A DNA stretch of 35,467 nucleotides from Microcystis novacekii Mn_MB_F_20050700_S1 (GCA_007096045.1 SFAU01000117.1:1-35467); one strand, 5' to 3'. Numbered from the stretch's first letter, positions 8,726-17,664 are shown. The notes: generated from the sequence alone by a model not told the origin. Program-made: numbers and translations.

Positions 8726-8760
8726 CTCCCGTTAAGCTGACGCTTTAACGGGAGCTTTCT
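8726..8760 (+). terminator. Candidate terminator after the 932-aa gene
   Basis: Arms CTCCCGTTAA (8726-8735) and TTAACGGGAG (8745-8754) form a perfect 10-bp stem with a 9-nt loop, followed by CTTTCT. It lies 57 bp past the stop codon on the same strand. The T-tract is short, so termination may be partial. Confidence 0.6.
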
Positions 8761-8824
8761 GTAACCCTAAAACCCACATTCCGCAGGTTGAAAAACACAA
8801 AGGGAAGGACAGTTAAGACTTGTA

Positions 8825-8852
8825 GGGTGCGTTAATGTAATGTAACGCACCC
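8825..8852. repeat. Inverted repeat (GGGTGCGTTA / TAACGCACCC)
   Basis: Perfect 10-bp arms around an 8-nt loop. Repeats with the text TAGGGTGCGTTA...TAACGCACC recur in many cyanobacterial genomes as intergenic palindromic elements. No promoter or coding role is apparent. Confidence 0.6.
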
Positions 8853-8919
8853 ACCAGATCATTAAAATTCGTTTTAGAATATAATTATAAATTATAGCAT
8901 CTAAAAAAAAGGGCATTTT

Positions 8920-9118
8920 ATGAGTGTTACAGAAATCAAAGAAGCAGTAATGAAACTCAGTGGAGAAGAGTTAACAGATCTGGTAAAATGGCTTGATTGA
9001 GTTCTCTGAATCTCTATGGGATAAACAAATTGAAGAAGACTTGGAATCAGGCAAGCTAGATCATTTAATTAAACAAGCAAGGCAAGAATTTCGAGAAGGA
9101 AAGTGCCAGGAAATTTAA
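8920..9118 (+). pseudogene. Frameshifted small antitoxin gene (RelB/addiction-module type)
   Basis: The first frame reads MSVTEIKEAVMKLSGEELTD and on to WLD, then hits TGA at 8998-9000. Removing one base near 8995 joins it to a second open stretch, IEFSESLWDKQIEEDLESG and onward to EFREGKCQEI, ending at 9116-9118. The joined product of about 66 residues has the layout of addiction-module antitoxins, with the motif LWDxQIExDxxxGKLD near the C-terminus. It overlaps the start of the toxin remnant that follows, the usual TA arrangement. A real one-base insertion is the simplest reading; a sequencing error is possible. Confidence 0.6.
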
Positions 9119-9243
9119 AGAATTTTACCACTCCACAGTTTTGGGAATATTACCATCAGTTATTACCCGAAATTCAAGAATTAGCCGATAGCTTAATCCC
9201 CAACATCGTGGGGCTAATTCATGGTAGGGCTAATTCATGGTAG
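9103..9243 (+). pseudogene. Truncated RelE-type toxin remnant
   Basis: GTG start inside the 3' end of the antitoxin frame. The product begins VPGNLKNFTTPQFWEYYHQL and continues LPEIQELADS, like the N-terminus of RelE/ParE-superfamily toxins that begin with F/Y-T-P-x-F-W. After about 33 residues homology stops where the tandem repeat at 9211 begins, and translation ends at TAG 9241. The catalytic C-terminal half is missing, so this cannot be an active toxin. Confidence 0.55.
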
Positions 9244-9267
9244 GGCTAATTCATGAATTAGCCCTAC
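9211..9267. repeat. Tandem 16-bp repeat ending in a 28-bp perfect palindrome
   Basis: Two exact tandem copies of GGGCTAATTCATGGTA (9211-9226, 9227-9242) are followed by a third partial copy that becomes the left half of a perfect 28-bp palindrome (9240-9267, centre CATG). The array interrupts the toxin remnant. Confidence 0.8.
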
Positions 9268-9461
9268 AATCGGCGTTGTCAAATTGAAAGATGCTCCGAT
9301 GATTTCTCGAGAGAAAAGTTTTTCCCCACGATGGCAAAGCGTCTCGAAATTGGCTGATTTTAAATTGTTGGATACCTGGCTGTAAAATTTGGGATTCATA
9401 AGCGCAATTTTAGTCAGTGCCTAGAGGGATTTTGCCGGTAAATCAAGGGGAAAAATTCTCC

Positions 9462-10649
9462 TTACTGATAGCGAATTCCCGCATCTTCGAGGCGCTGTAA
9501 AGCTTCCCCTAATCGCGGGATATCGGCGATTAAACTGACGCGCACATAACCTTCCCCTCCCTCTCCAAAAGCATTGCCCGGAGTGACAACAACACCGGTT
9601 TTTTGGAGGACGCTGAGGGCAAAATCCGTGGAAGTCATACCGACGCTACAGGGAATCCAGAGATACATTGTCGCCTTAGAGGGGGGAATATCCCAACCCA
9701 ATTGACCCAAACCTTTGATTAAAAAATCTCGTCGCTGCCGGTATCTTTCCTGTACTTGTTTGACGTATTCATCCGGCAGTTGTAGGGCGGTTTCGGCCGC
9801 TTTTTGGATGACGGAAAAGATGCCATAATCGAGATTAGTTTTCAGGGTGCGTAACCCTTGAATAATATCGGAATTGCCCACGACAAAACCGACGCGCCAG
9901 CCAGCCATATTATAGGTTTTTGAGAGGGTATGAAATTCTACACTAATCTCTTTTGCACCCGGAATTTCTAATAAACTGGTGGGCTGATAACCATCAAAAC
10001 TCAATTCAGCATAACAGAGATCGTGGACGAGCATAATCTCATAGTGCTGGGCCCAAGCAACGATTTTTTCAAAAAATTCCGGGGGGGCAACGGCAGCCGT
10101 GGGATTACTGGGATAGTTAAAATAGAGAATTTTCGCCTGTTTAGCCACATCTTCGGGGATAGAATCGATATCTATCAGCCAATCCTGTTCCGCTTTTAAA
10201 ATAATCGGGTATAGCGTCGCCCCAGCAATCAAGGGACCGCGAAAATGAGCGGGATAAGCGGGACTGGGAACCAGGACCACATCGCCGGGGTTGACATAAG
10301 CTAGGGCCAGATGGGATAGGCCCTCTTTGGAACCGAGCAGGGGTAAAGCTTCGTTATCGGGATTGAGTTCCACACCATAACTGCGATCATACCATTTAGC
10401 GATCGCTTCTCGGAAACTGGCGGTTCCTTCAAAGGGTGGATAACCATGAAATTGGGGGGTTTCAAAAGCTTGAATGGCCGCTTCGATAACTGGACGCGGG
10501 GCAAAACCGTCGGGATTACCCATCCCTAAATCGATTAAATCTAGTCCTTCTTTGCGTGCTAAGGCTTTTAATTCATCCAAGCGGGCGAAAACGTAGGGGG
10601 GTAAGGCACTTAATCGCTTGGCGCGGCTATTCGTCCAATTTACACTCAT
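9462..10649 (-). CDS. Class I/II PLP aminotransferase, LL-diaminopimelate aminotransferase-like
   Basis: A 395-residue fold-type I PLP enzyme. Visible signatures are the N-terminal LIDLGMGNPDG, the substrate/PLP-phosphate region GSKEGLSHLA, FNYPSNPTAA (N182 of the NP-T motif), D210 and Y213 in HDLCYAEL, the Schiff-base lysine K244 in HTLSKTYNMAGWRVGF, and the C-terminal Arg region EGYVRVSL. Cyanobacteria make lysine through LL-diaminopimelate aminotransferase (DapL), and cyanobacterial proteins of this type are annotated either as that enzyme or as aspartate aminotransferase. The sequence alone does not settle the substrate, so no symbol is given. The gene stands alone, leftward. The start is the first ATG and gives the normal length. 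Confidence 0.88.
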   Translation of the reverse strand: MSVNWTNSRAKRLSALPPYVFARLDELKALARKEGLDLIDLGMGNPDGFAPRPVIEAAIQAFETPQFHGYPPFEGTASFREAIAKWYDRSYGVELNPDNEALPLLGSKEGLSHLALAYVNPGDVVLVPSPAYPAHFRGPLIAGATLYPIILKAEQDWLIDIDSIPEDVAKQAKILYFNYPSNPTAAVAPPEFFEKIVAWAQHYEIMLVHDLCYAELSFDGYQPTSLLEIPGAKEISVEFHTLSKTYNMAGWRVGFVVGNSDIIQGLRTLKTNLDYGIFSVIQKAAETALQLPDEYVKQVQERYRQRRDFLIKGLGQLGWDIPPSKATMYLWIPCSVGMTSTDFALSVLQKTGVVVTPGNAFGEGGEGYVRVSLIADIPRLGEALQRLEDAGIRYQ

Positions 10650-10881
10650 TAACTTCTTGGCTTACTGATCGAGGTAATCCACTATTATTACATGAGTGTA
10701 TGGCTAATTTAGCAGTTAGTTATTGGGCTAGAATTGGCTGACATCGTAGATGGAGAGCCGAACTAAGGTAATCTGATTAATAGAGGCTGAAAATTACTGA
10801 TTAGTCCCAGCATTACCCCCATTCTTCGGCATTATCCCCCGGTAAGTCCTGACCCCTCACTCCTCAATTCTGTTGTAAAAT

Positions 10882-12168
10882 ATGACTGCGATCGCTGCTC
10901 AGATAACTTCTATTTTACCCCCCGACACGCCGGTTATTGCCTGGCCACAAGTGCCAAAGGAGGAACAAGAAAGACTATCAAGGGCAATTAGGGGCAAAAG
11001 TCCTGAAATTATAGTTTATCCCGCTAATACGGCTGCTTTAGCCTCTCTAGTGCGTTTTACTAACGAAAATCGTCTGTCTTTATTGGCCTACGGTCAAGGC
11101 AGTAAATTAGATTGGGGTGGGTTAGTCGAGTCGCCCGATATTTTAGTTAGTACCCGAAATCTCAACCGGATTATTGACCATGCTAGGGGAGATTTAACTA
11201 TAACAGTGGAAGCTGGGCTTAAACTAGCAGATTTACAGGCTTTTTTAGCTTCTAGCTCTCAATTTCTTCCTCTTGATCCCAGTTACGCCCATAATGCCAC
11301 GATTGGCGGTATTATGGCCACGGCTGATGCGGGAACATGGCGGCAAAGATACGGTGGAGTCCGGGATCTGATCCTAGGATTCTCCTTTATCCGTCATGAT
11401 GGCGAGATTGCTAAAGCGGGAGGGCGTGTGGTCAAGAATGTGGCGGGATACGACATGATGAAGCTATTTACGGGTTCCTATGGCACTTTAGGGATTATCG
11501 ATCAGATTACCCTACGACTGTATCCCGAAACCCCTAACTCAGAAACCCTGATAATCACTGGAAATAGCGAAAATATTAGTAAATTAAGTCAAGTTATTCG
11601 GCAATCGGCCTTAACTCCCACCGTGGCTGAATGTTTAAACCCGGGGATGACGCAAGCATTAGGATTAGGGGAAAAAGTCGCTTTATTGCTGCGTTTTCAA
11701 AGCATTCCCGAAAGTATTAGCGAACAATCGCAACAGGTGAGTTATTTAGGACAACAGTTAGATTGTCAGACTAATTCTTATCGGGATGAGGAAGAAGTTT
11801 CTCTATGGCAAAAATACCGAAAAACAATCGATAATTATGACCAAGAGGGCAATTTCTTCGGCAAAATAGGATTATTACCTAGCCATTTAGCTCTAGTTAT
11901 CGACCAAATTAACGGACTAGCCTCGATTAATATTAGTAGTGGGGTGGGTAAAGTTATCTTAAAATCGGAGGAAAATCTTGACAAAATTCGCTCTTTATGC
12001 CATGCCAATCAGGGTTATTTAACGGTGTTAACCGCGCCTCCATCGCTAAAGGAAAAAATTGAACCTTGGGGTTATACAGGTAACGCGATTACCATGATGA
12101 AAACCCTAAAAAACAAGTTTGATCCTCACGGTATTTTTAGTCCTGAACGCTTTCTTAACAAAATCTAA
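10882..12168 (+). CDS. glcE: Glycolate dehydrogenase FAD-binding subunit GlcE
   Basis: A 428-residue flavoprotein with a PCMH-type FAD-binding domain in the N-terminal half: IIVYPANTAALASLVRFTNE, the AYGQGSKLDWGG loop, DPSYAHNATIGGIMATADAG, RYGGVRDLILG and GGRVVKNVAGYDMMKLFTGS. Those last motifs are typical of GlcE. A C-terminal FAD-oxidase cap ends with FDPHGIFSPERFL. With GlcF (and GlcD, not in this window) it oxidises glycolate to glyoxylate in the photorespiratory pathway, with electrons passed to the membrane chain. glcF starts nine bases after this stop, so the two are one operon. The ATG at 10882 is used; no strong ribosome binding site precedes it. Confidence 0.93.
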   Translation: MTAIAAQITSILPPDTPVIAWPQVPKEEQERLSRAIRGKSPEIIVYPANTAALASLVRFTNENRLSLLAYGQGSKLDWGGLVESPDILVSTRNLNRIIDHARGDLTITVEAGLKLADLQAFLASSSQFLPLDPSYAHNATIGGIMATADAGTWRQRYGGVRDLILGFSFIRHDGEIAKAGGRVVKNVAGYDMMKLFTGSYGTLGIIDQITLRLYPETPNSETLIITGNSENISKLSQVIRQSALTPTVAECLNPGMTQALGLGEKVALLLRFQSIPESISEQSQQVSYLGQQLDCQTNSYRDEEEVSLWQKYRKTIDNYDQEGNFFGKIGLLPSHLALVIDQINGLASINISSGVGKVILKSEENLDKIRSLCHANQGYLTVLTAPPSLKEKIEPWGYTGNAITMMKTLKNKFDPHGIFSPERFLNKI

Positions 12169-12177
12169 TTAAAAATC

Positions 12178-13533
12178 ATGCAAACCTCCGAGCATTCCCC
12201 TAACTTTCAAGAATTAATCGACCAAAAAAATCAAGGATTTGACCCCAAAAATCCCCCCGCTCAAGAATTAATCGATAGTTGTGTTCACTGTGGTTTTTGT
12301 CTATCTACCTGTCCCAGTTATCGAGTCATTGGCAAGGAAATGGACTCCCCCCGGGGTAGAATTTATCTGATGAATGCCATCAACAAAGGGGAAGCAGTTT
12401 TAGACGAAACCACTAGCCAACATTTTGATACTTGTTTAGGTTGTTTAGCCTGTGTTAGTACCTGTCCATCGGGAGTACAATACGATCAATTAATCGCCGC
12501 AGTTCGTCCGCAGGTGGAACGCAATCAACCCCGCAGTTTTAAAGATAAAATTATTCGTTTTCTGATTTTTAATCTCTTTCCCTATCCCGTCCGTCTCAAA
12601 TTATTTTTACCTTTCCTCTGGTTATATCAAACCCTAGGATTACAAACCCTAGTCAGGAAATCGGGACTATTAAAAATGTTCTTTCCTCGTCTAGCAGCGA
12701 TGGAATCAATCTTACCAAAAATTACCCTGGCATCTCTGTTTAAAAACTATCCCGATGTTATTCCCTCCCAAACTGAAAAACGCTATCGGGTGGGAGTGGT
12801 TTTAGGTTGTGTGCAGAGACTCTTTTTTTCGCCAGTAAATGAAGCGACAGTGCGGGTTTTAACTGCCAATGGTTGTGAAGTGGTTATCCCAAAAACCCAG
12901 GGTTGTTGCGCTGCTTTACCCGCACACCAAGGACAGGAAAAACAAGCACAAAGTTTGGCCAGACAAATGATCGATAGTTTCGCAGCAACCGAGGTTGATT
13001 ATATTATTATCAATGCGGCGGGTTGTGGTCATACTCTCAAGGAATATCATCATATTTTAGCCGATGATCCTGAATATAAAGATAAGGCTAAGGAGTTTGT
13101 GGCTAAAGTACGCGATGCTCAAGAATTTTTAGATGCGGTGGGATTAACTGCTGATTTATCGCCGATTACTGAGACAGAATTAACCCTAGTTTATCAAGAT
13201 GCCTGTCATCTTTTACACGGACAAAAAATCTCGGTGCAGCCACGGCAATTATTGCAAAAAATCCCCAATATTAACTTAAAAGAACCTATCGATGCGGCCT
13301 TGTGTTGTGGTAGTGCCGGAGTTTATAATATGCTACAACCAGATACTGCCGATCAATTAGGTCAGCAGAAAGTACGCAATTTATTAAATACCGGTGCTGC
13401 GGTGATTGCTTCTCCTAATCCGGGTTGTTCCCTACAAATTAAAAAACATCTACAATTACAGGGAAAAGATACACCCGTTATTCATCCGATAGAATTATTA
13501 GATTATGCGATTCGCGGGCTGAAAATTTCCTAG
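12178..13533 (+). CDS. glcF: Glycolate dehydrogenase iron-sulfur subunit GlcF
   Basis: A 451-residue protein with two 4Fe-4S ferredoxin motifs near the N-terminus: C35-x2-C38-x2-C41-x3-C45 P in CVHCGFCLSTCP, and C86-x2-C89-x2-C92-x3-C96 P in CLGCLACVSTCP. Two cysteine-rich CCG-type domains follow (GCVQRLFFSPVNEATV...QGCCAALPAH and DACHLLHGQ...ALCCGSAGVYN). This is the GlcF/lactate-utilisation layout, and length and order are normal. It carries electrons from the GlcE/GlcD flavins. It follows glcE by nine bases on the same transcript. Confidence 0.94.
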   Translation: MQTSEHSPNFQELIDQKNQGFDPKNPPAQELIDSCVHCGFCLSTCPSYRVIGKEMDSPRGRIYLMNAINKGEAVLDETTSQHFDTCLGCLACVSTCPSGVQYDQLIAAVRPQVERNQPRSFKDKIIRFLIFNLFPYPVRLKLFLPFLWLYQTLGLQTLVRKSGLLKMFFPRLAAMESILPKITLASLFKNYPDVIPSQTEKRYRVGVVLGCVQRLFFSPVNEATVRVLTANGCEVVIPKTQGCCAALPAHQGQEKQAQSLARQMIDSFAATEVDYIIINAAGCGHTLKEYHHILADDPEYKDKAKEFVAKVRDAQEFLDAVGLTADLSPITETELTLVYQDACHLLHGQKISVQPRQLLQKIPNINLKEPIDAALCCGSAGVYNMLQPDTADQLGQQKVRNLLNTGAAVIASPNPGCSLQIKKHLQLQGKDTPVIHPIELLDYAIRGLKIS

Positions 13534-13870
13534 TTCATCCCCGTTTTATCTTAATTTTCGGTAATTTTCTCGGTAGTTTGTCCTTACTGTCACCTATAAT
13601 TTTGATAGAGGGGTTTCACCTCTCCTCTGTTATTACTCGGTGGAAATAGCATCAGGAAAAATCTAGGGAACAATATTGTTCCCCCTTCTATCTTAAAATC
13701 CAGTTCACAGAAAGATACAGTTAGGAGCAATCAGACTCAACTATTTACTAAGACAATTTACTTTTGTTTTCCCATGGCAAGGTTCGGGAAAACCCTGCAC
13801 TTAAAACTGGTCATATTTATTTCCTAATTCAAACTCAACCATAAATTTTTTTTTAGGAGAAATCAATAAT
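13534..13870. other. Intergenic 337 bp with an 18-bp perfect palindrome
   Basis: No gene. It holds the perfect palindrome GGGAACAATATTGTTCCC (13666-13683) and a weak hairpin at about 13607-13623. It separates glcF from the membrane glycosyltransferase gene, whose ribosome binding site AGGAGA ends the stretch. Confidence 0.55.
13666..13683. promoter_or_regulatory. 18-bp perfect palindrome, possible operator or terminator hairpin
   Basis: GGGAACAATATTGTTCCC is fully self-complementary. It lies 133 bp after glcF and 188 bp before the next start. No T-tract follows, so an operator or repeat is as likely as a terminator. Confidence 0.35.
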
Positions 13871-15052
13871 ATGCAACTAAAGGCCGAAACTAGCAACTTT
13901 AGTCAATCAAGAAAGCTTTTCTTATATATATTAAAAATCTTCATCATTTGGAGAGGAACGCTTTTACTGATGCACCTCATCGGACTCAGTTTTAGTCAGA
14001 TGAATGAATCTTCATCTCCTCAAGCACCTTTTTGGCATATGTTTCCCGATAATCATTATTTGGATTCTTTCTTTCGTTTTGATAGTGCCTGGTACAACGA
14101 AATTATTCAAACAGGATATTCATACAATCCTGAAAAACAATCGAACGTTGCTTTTTTTCCTCTCTATCCTATTTTAGTCAAAGCAATTGCATATTTAACC
14201 TCCTTAAATGTGCCTATCGCTGGTCTTTTGCTTTCTAATTTATGTCTAATATTTGCCTTGATTTTTGTTTACAAAATTAGTAATATTTATCTGAACAAAA
14301 GAGGCAGTGAAAAGGTTTTAATCCTTATGTTGGTTTTTCCTACTTCCTTTTTTTATAGCTGTTTTTATACTGAGAGCCTCTATTTGCTAACCACCGCTGC
14401 TTGTTTTTATTTCTTTCTGAACAAGAAGTATTTTTGGTCTGGATTTTTTGGATTTTTTGCCAGTTTAACTAGAGTCACAGGAGTAATAATTTTTCTAGCT
14501 TTTGCTATCGAATTACTCTGGAAATATTTAAAGAAAAAAGAACTGCCCAGGAGAGAAAGTCTTTTCCTCCTATTAATACCCTGTGGGTTAATCGCTTATA
14601 TGGTATTTTTAGCTTGGAAATTCAATGAACCTTTGGCATTTATTAAAGTTCAGGATTTATGGGGTAGAGATGAGAGAGTATTTCCTTTAATTACTCTAAT
14701 AAACTACTGGAGGAATATCAATTTTATGTTTCCAAAAGATGCCAATCATGCAGTGGGATTCTTAAATACTTTTTTTAGCTTCTCTTTCTTAGGCATTTTG
14801 CTCTTCTCTATCGTTAAAAAGCCTCTCAATATTTCCCTACTGATTTTTGCCTTCCTGAGCATTTTTTTACCTTTAAGTACAGGAACAACACAATCAATGA
14901 TGAGGTATATGATGACAATATTTCCAATATTTATTATTCTTGGATATTGGAGCCAAAAAAATCGTTATTTTTATGGTTTTCTGTTATTCTTGTTTACCTA
15001 TTTTTTATCGATTCTATTTCTTTGGTATGGTAATTGGGGCTGGATAGCTTAG
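13871..15052 (+). CDS. Integral membrane glycosyltransferase, PIG-V (GT76)-like mannosyltransferase
   Basis: A 393-residue polytopic membrane protein with about nine or ten hydrophobic segments. Motifs fit the PIG-V-like group of GT-C enzymes: the first-loop acidic FRFDSAWYNEIIQTGYSY (about residues 68-85), AFFPLYPILVK, LVFPTSFFYS, the SLTRVTGVI segment and the late MMRYMMTIFPIF. In eukaryotes PIG-V adds mannose to GPI. The bacterial members use polyprenyl-phosphate sugars on the outer face of the membrane, but their acceptors are mostly unknown. A good ribosome binding site, TAGGAGA, precedes the ATG at 13871. Its base composition is AT-richer than glcE/glcF. It stands alone, and the actual acceptor cannot be told from context. 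Confidence 0.8.
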   Translation: MQLKAETSNFSQSRKLFLYILKIFIIWRGTLLLMHLIGLSFSQMNESSSPQAPFWHMFPDNHYLDSFFRFDSAWYNEIIQTGYSYNPEKQSNVAFFPLYPILVKAIAYLTSLNVPIAGLLLSNLCLIFALIFVYKISNIYLNKRGSEKVLILMLVFPTSFFYSCFYTESLYLLTTAACFYFFLNKKYFWSGFFGFFASLTRVTGVIIFLAFAIELLWKYLKKKELPRRESLFLLLIPCGLIAYMVFLAWKFNEPLAFIKVQDLWGRDERVFPLITLINYWRNINFMFPKDANHAVGFLNTFFSFSFLGILLFSIVKKPLNISLLIFAFLSIFLPLSTGTTQSMMRYMMTIFPIFIILGYWSQKNRYFYGFLLFLFTYFLSILFLWYGNWGWIA

Positions 15053-15436
15053 TTGATCGTGCAGTTGAGTCAAATTGTCCCAACTGGTGGTGCTAACATA
15101 GCTCTTTGCTCAAAGAGAGTCGATTTATTTGTTCAAAAATATCAACTAGATAGAGAATTATTGTAATCCTAAATTAGAGGTATGATAAAAAATGTTACTC
15201 ACATTGCCGAATATCTATATCGCTCAATAAAATCAATCACAATCACAGGATAAGCGTTTAAATGCGATCGAGATTGGCTTGATTTTAATACAAAAATACT
15301 GCACATTGATCATCCTCAGGCTTTGAACGCAAGGAAAAGCACACCCCACAGACAAAGACCTTGTAATGATAAAATCGACCATGGCGATGGCTTAACTATT
15401 AGTATTGTTTGCGTCGGACTAGCAGGAGATAAAAGC
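15053..15436. other. Gene-free stretch before hom
   Basis: A small hairpin, CTCTTT-gctc-AAAGAG (15101-15116), lies about 50 bp after the glycosyltransferase stop and may act as a weak terminator. The rest is AT-rich leader for hom. A short minus-strand stretch (about 15198-15255) is open but too small and unsupported to call. Confidence 0.5.
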
Positions 15437-15439
15437 GTG
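15424..15439 (+). promoter_or_regulatory. Ribosome binding site that fixes the hom start
   Basis: AGGAG at 15424-15428 is followed after eight bases by GTG at 15437. The longer frame beginning at TTG 15323 has no comparable site, so the extra 38 codons are probably leader. Confidence 0.7.
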
Positions 15440-16735
15440 ACCTTTAAGATTGGTTTACTCGGTTTCGGAGTTGTGGGGACGGGAACAGCGAAAATCCTCC
15501 TTGATCCTTTTGGTCGTCATCCCGTACTCAAAGAGATTACCATTGGACGAGTGGGAGTTAGATCCCTAGATAAACCAAGAGAAATCGAGCTTTCTCCCCA
15601 ACTGTTGACCACTGACCTAGAATCGATCGTTACTGACCCAGAAATTGATATTATTGTCGAATTATTGGGTGGTTTGGAACCAGCGCGCTCTTTAATCCTC
15701 CAAGCAATCGCATCGGGAAAGCACGTTGTTACAGCAAATAAGGCGGTTATTGCCCGTTTTGGTGATGAAATCTACGCCAAGGCTAACGAAAAAGGGGTTT
15801 ATGTCCTCCTAGAAGCGGCCGTGGGTGGTGGAATTCCCGTCATTAAACCCTTAAAACAATCCCTCGGAGCTAATCGCATCAGCAGCATCATGGGGATTGT
15901 TAACGGTACAACTAACTATATTCTCACGGAAATGAGCCAAAAAGGGGCAGATTTTAGCGAAGTTCTGGCCAAAGCTCAGGAATTAGGCTATGCAGAAGCG
16001 GATCCCACTGCGGACGTGGATGGATTCGATGCAGCCGATAAAATCGCTATTTTAGCCTCTCTGGGTTTTGGAGGTCGGGTAAAACGGGAAGATGTTTACT
16101 GTGAAGGTATCCGGCAAGTTAGCGCCGTTGATATCGCCTACGCTGATAGACTGGGATTTGTAATTAAATTATTAGCGATCGCGAAAGATACGGTTAAAGA
16201 GGATTCCGATACCCTAGAGTTGCGGGTTCATCCGACCCTAGTACCGAAAACCCATCCCCTCGCTAATGCTAACGGGGTCTATAACGCTATTTTGGTCGAG
16301 GGGGAACCCTTGGGACAGGTGATGTTTTACGGACCGGGTGCCGGTAGCGGACCGACGGCCAGTGCGGTAGTATCGGATGTGATGAATATCGTCGGAATTT
16401 TAAAAAGTAGTGGTAAAACCAAGGAACTTGACCCGCTTTTAAGCTGTATTCACCAGCATTATTGTCAAATTGCCCCGATGGAGTCGTTATCGACCCGTTT
16501 TTATGCTCGTTTTCTCTGTCGCGATGTGCCGGGGGTAATCGGTCATTTAGGTATGGCTTTCGGCGACCATGGGGTTAGTCTAGAATCCGTGGTACAAATT
16601 GGTATTAGGGGTGATTTAGCCGAAATTGTCGTTGTCACCCACGATGTACGCGAGGGCAATTTCCGCAACGCTTTAGCGGCCATAGAGTCTTTAGAAGCTA
16701 TTGACAGTATTCCTAGTATTCTCCGGGTTTTGTAA
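15437..16735 (+). CDS. hom: Homoserine dehydrogenase
   Basis: Reduces aspartate semialdehyde to homoserine, the branch point to threonine and methionine. The protein has an N-terminal Rossmann motif (IGLLGFGVVGTGTA), the ELLGGLEPARSLILQAIASG segment, TANKAVIA with its conserved lysine, the catalytic region GIVNGTTNYILTEM...EADPTADVDGFDAADKIAILA, and a C-terminal ACT domain (about 350-432, PGVIGHLGMAFGDHGVSLESV) of the kind that binds regulatory amino acids. The frame stays open to a TTG at 15323. The GTG at 15437 is chosen because AGGAG lies eight bases before it and because VTFKIGLLG is where homologues begin. This gives 432 residues, the usual length. Confidence 0.94.
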   Translation: MTFKIGLLGFGVVGTGTAKILLDPFGRHPVLKEITIGRVGVRSLDKPREIELSPQLLTTDLESIVTDPEIDIIVELLGGLEPARSLILQAIASGKHVVTANKAVIARFGDEIYAKANEKGVYVLLEAAVGGGIPVIKPLKQSLGANRISSIMGIVNGTTNYILTEMSQKGADFSEVLAKAQELGYAEADPTADVDGFDAADKIAILASLGFGGRVKREDVYCEGIRQVSAVDIAYADRLGFVIKLLAIAKDTVKEDSDTLELRVHPTLVPKTHPLANANGVYNAILVEGEPLGQVMFYGPGAGSGPTASAVVSDVMNIVGILKSSGKTKELDPLLSCIHQHYCQIAPMESLSTRFYARFLCRDVPGVIGHLGMAFGDHGVSLESVVQIGIRGDLAEIVVVTHDVREGNFRNALAAIESLEAIDSIPSILRVL

Positions 16736-16755
16736 TTATAGAGATCGCTTTTTTT

Positions 16756-17664
16756 ATGGTCATGGGTCGGAGAATCAGAAGTGAGAAAAGTTGGCTAAGT
16801 TTGACTAGCACAATTTGGTTTTTTTGTCTAGGTTTTTTGACCTTAAATCAAAAATTAATTTTTGCCCAAGTATCTGATAATGTTTGTCCCCTGCCGATTT
16901 TATCAAGGTTACAACGCCATAAAATCCAAGCGGGAGAAACGATCGCCTCAATTGCCGAAAAATACGCTCTCATCCCGGCAACGATAATTAAATTCAATCC
17001 GACTATTCTCAAAAATGGTTTGGCCCCCGTCGGTAAAGAAATCTTCATTCCCCCGATAAACGGCATTCGTATCGAAGCACCGAAAGGTTCCACTTGGCGC
17101 GATTTAGAAGCGGCCTATGGTATTCGTGCTGATATACTCTTTGAGCTTAACGGTTGTGGTCGCCGACCGACAATAGTTTTTATCCCCGGCACCAATTGGT
17201 CCGCCACGGGCAAGCGATGGGATTATACTGGATTAAGTTCTTATCCCTTACCCTTGGCCAGCACTGTCGGATTAGCCTACGGTTGGCAAAAAAGCCCCAC
17301 GGAACAGAAAAATCTCTTTCATAGTGGCATTGATCTTCTTGCAGATGTTGGTACTAATGTTCTAGCCGCCGAGGATGGTCTAGTGATTTATGTGGGTCAG
17401 GAGGGAGCTTATGGTAATTTGGTAGTAATTAATCATTTAGGTCGCCGGCAGACCCGTTATGCCCATTTAAGCCGGGTTACAGTGAGAATTGACCAACGGG
17501 TACGAGCAGGAGACGTTATCGGTGCGGTTGGCACCACGGGACAACCGGATATTATTCCCCCCCATCTTCATTTTGAGGTGCGCTTAGATACTCCCGTCGG
17601 TTGGACGGCGCAGGATCCCGCTTTGCATTTGCCATCACGGGGGGACAGAGAGCCTGAAAAGTAG
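16756..17664 (+). CDS. Secreted LysM and M23 family peptidase
   Basis: A 302-residue exported protein. Residues 1-37 are a signal peptide (basic start, hydrophobic WLSLTSTIWFFCLGFLTL, cleavage near FAQ). A LysM domain covers about 55-100 (HKIQAGETIASIAEKYALIPATIIKFNP...GKEIFIPP), with a weaker second copy to about 146. The M23 metallopeptidase domain (about 168-285) has the zinc ligands H189 and D193 in FHSGIDL and H270-x-H272 in PHLHFEV, plus H237. Catalytic residues are present, so it is likely an active peptidoglycan endopeptidase in the periplasm rather than a regulatory EnvC/NlpD-like protein. It starts 21 bases after hom and may be co-transcribed; the next gene is convergent. M3 (16762) is an alternative start. 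Confidence 0.9.
   Translation: MVMGRRIRSEKSWLSLTSTIWFFCLGFLTLNQKLIFAQVSDNVCPLPILSRLQRHKIQAGETIASIAEKYALIPATIIKFNPTILKNGLAPVGKEIFIPPINGIRIEAPKGSTWRDLEAAYGIRADILFELNGCGRRPTIVFIPGTNWSATGKRWDYTGLSSYPLPLASTVGLAYGWQKSPTEQKNLFHSGIDLLADVGTNVLAAEDGLVIYVGQEGAYGNLVVINHLGRRQTRYAHLSRVTVRIDQRVRAGDVIGAVGTTGQPDIIPPHLHFEVRLDTPVGWTAQDPALHLPSRGDREPEK

Noticed and set aside
15198-15255. Minus-strand fragment ending in YPVIVIDFIERYRYSAM
   Set aside because: A short open tail without start, family match or neighbouring homologous sequence; may be random.
15323-15436. N-terminal extension of homoserine dehydrogenase from TTG
   Set aside because: The extra 38 residues have no family counterpart, and the GTG at 15437 has a clear ribosome binding site.
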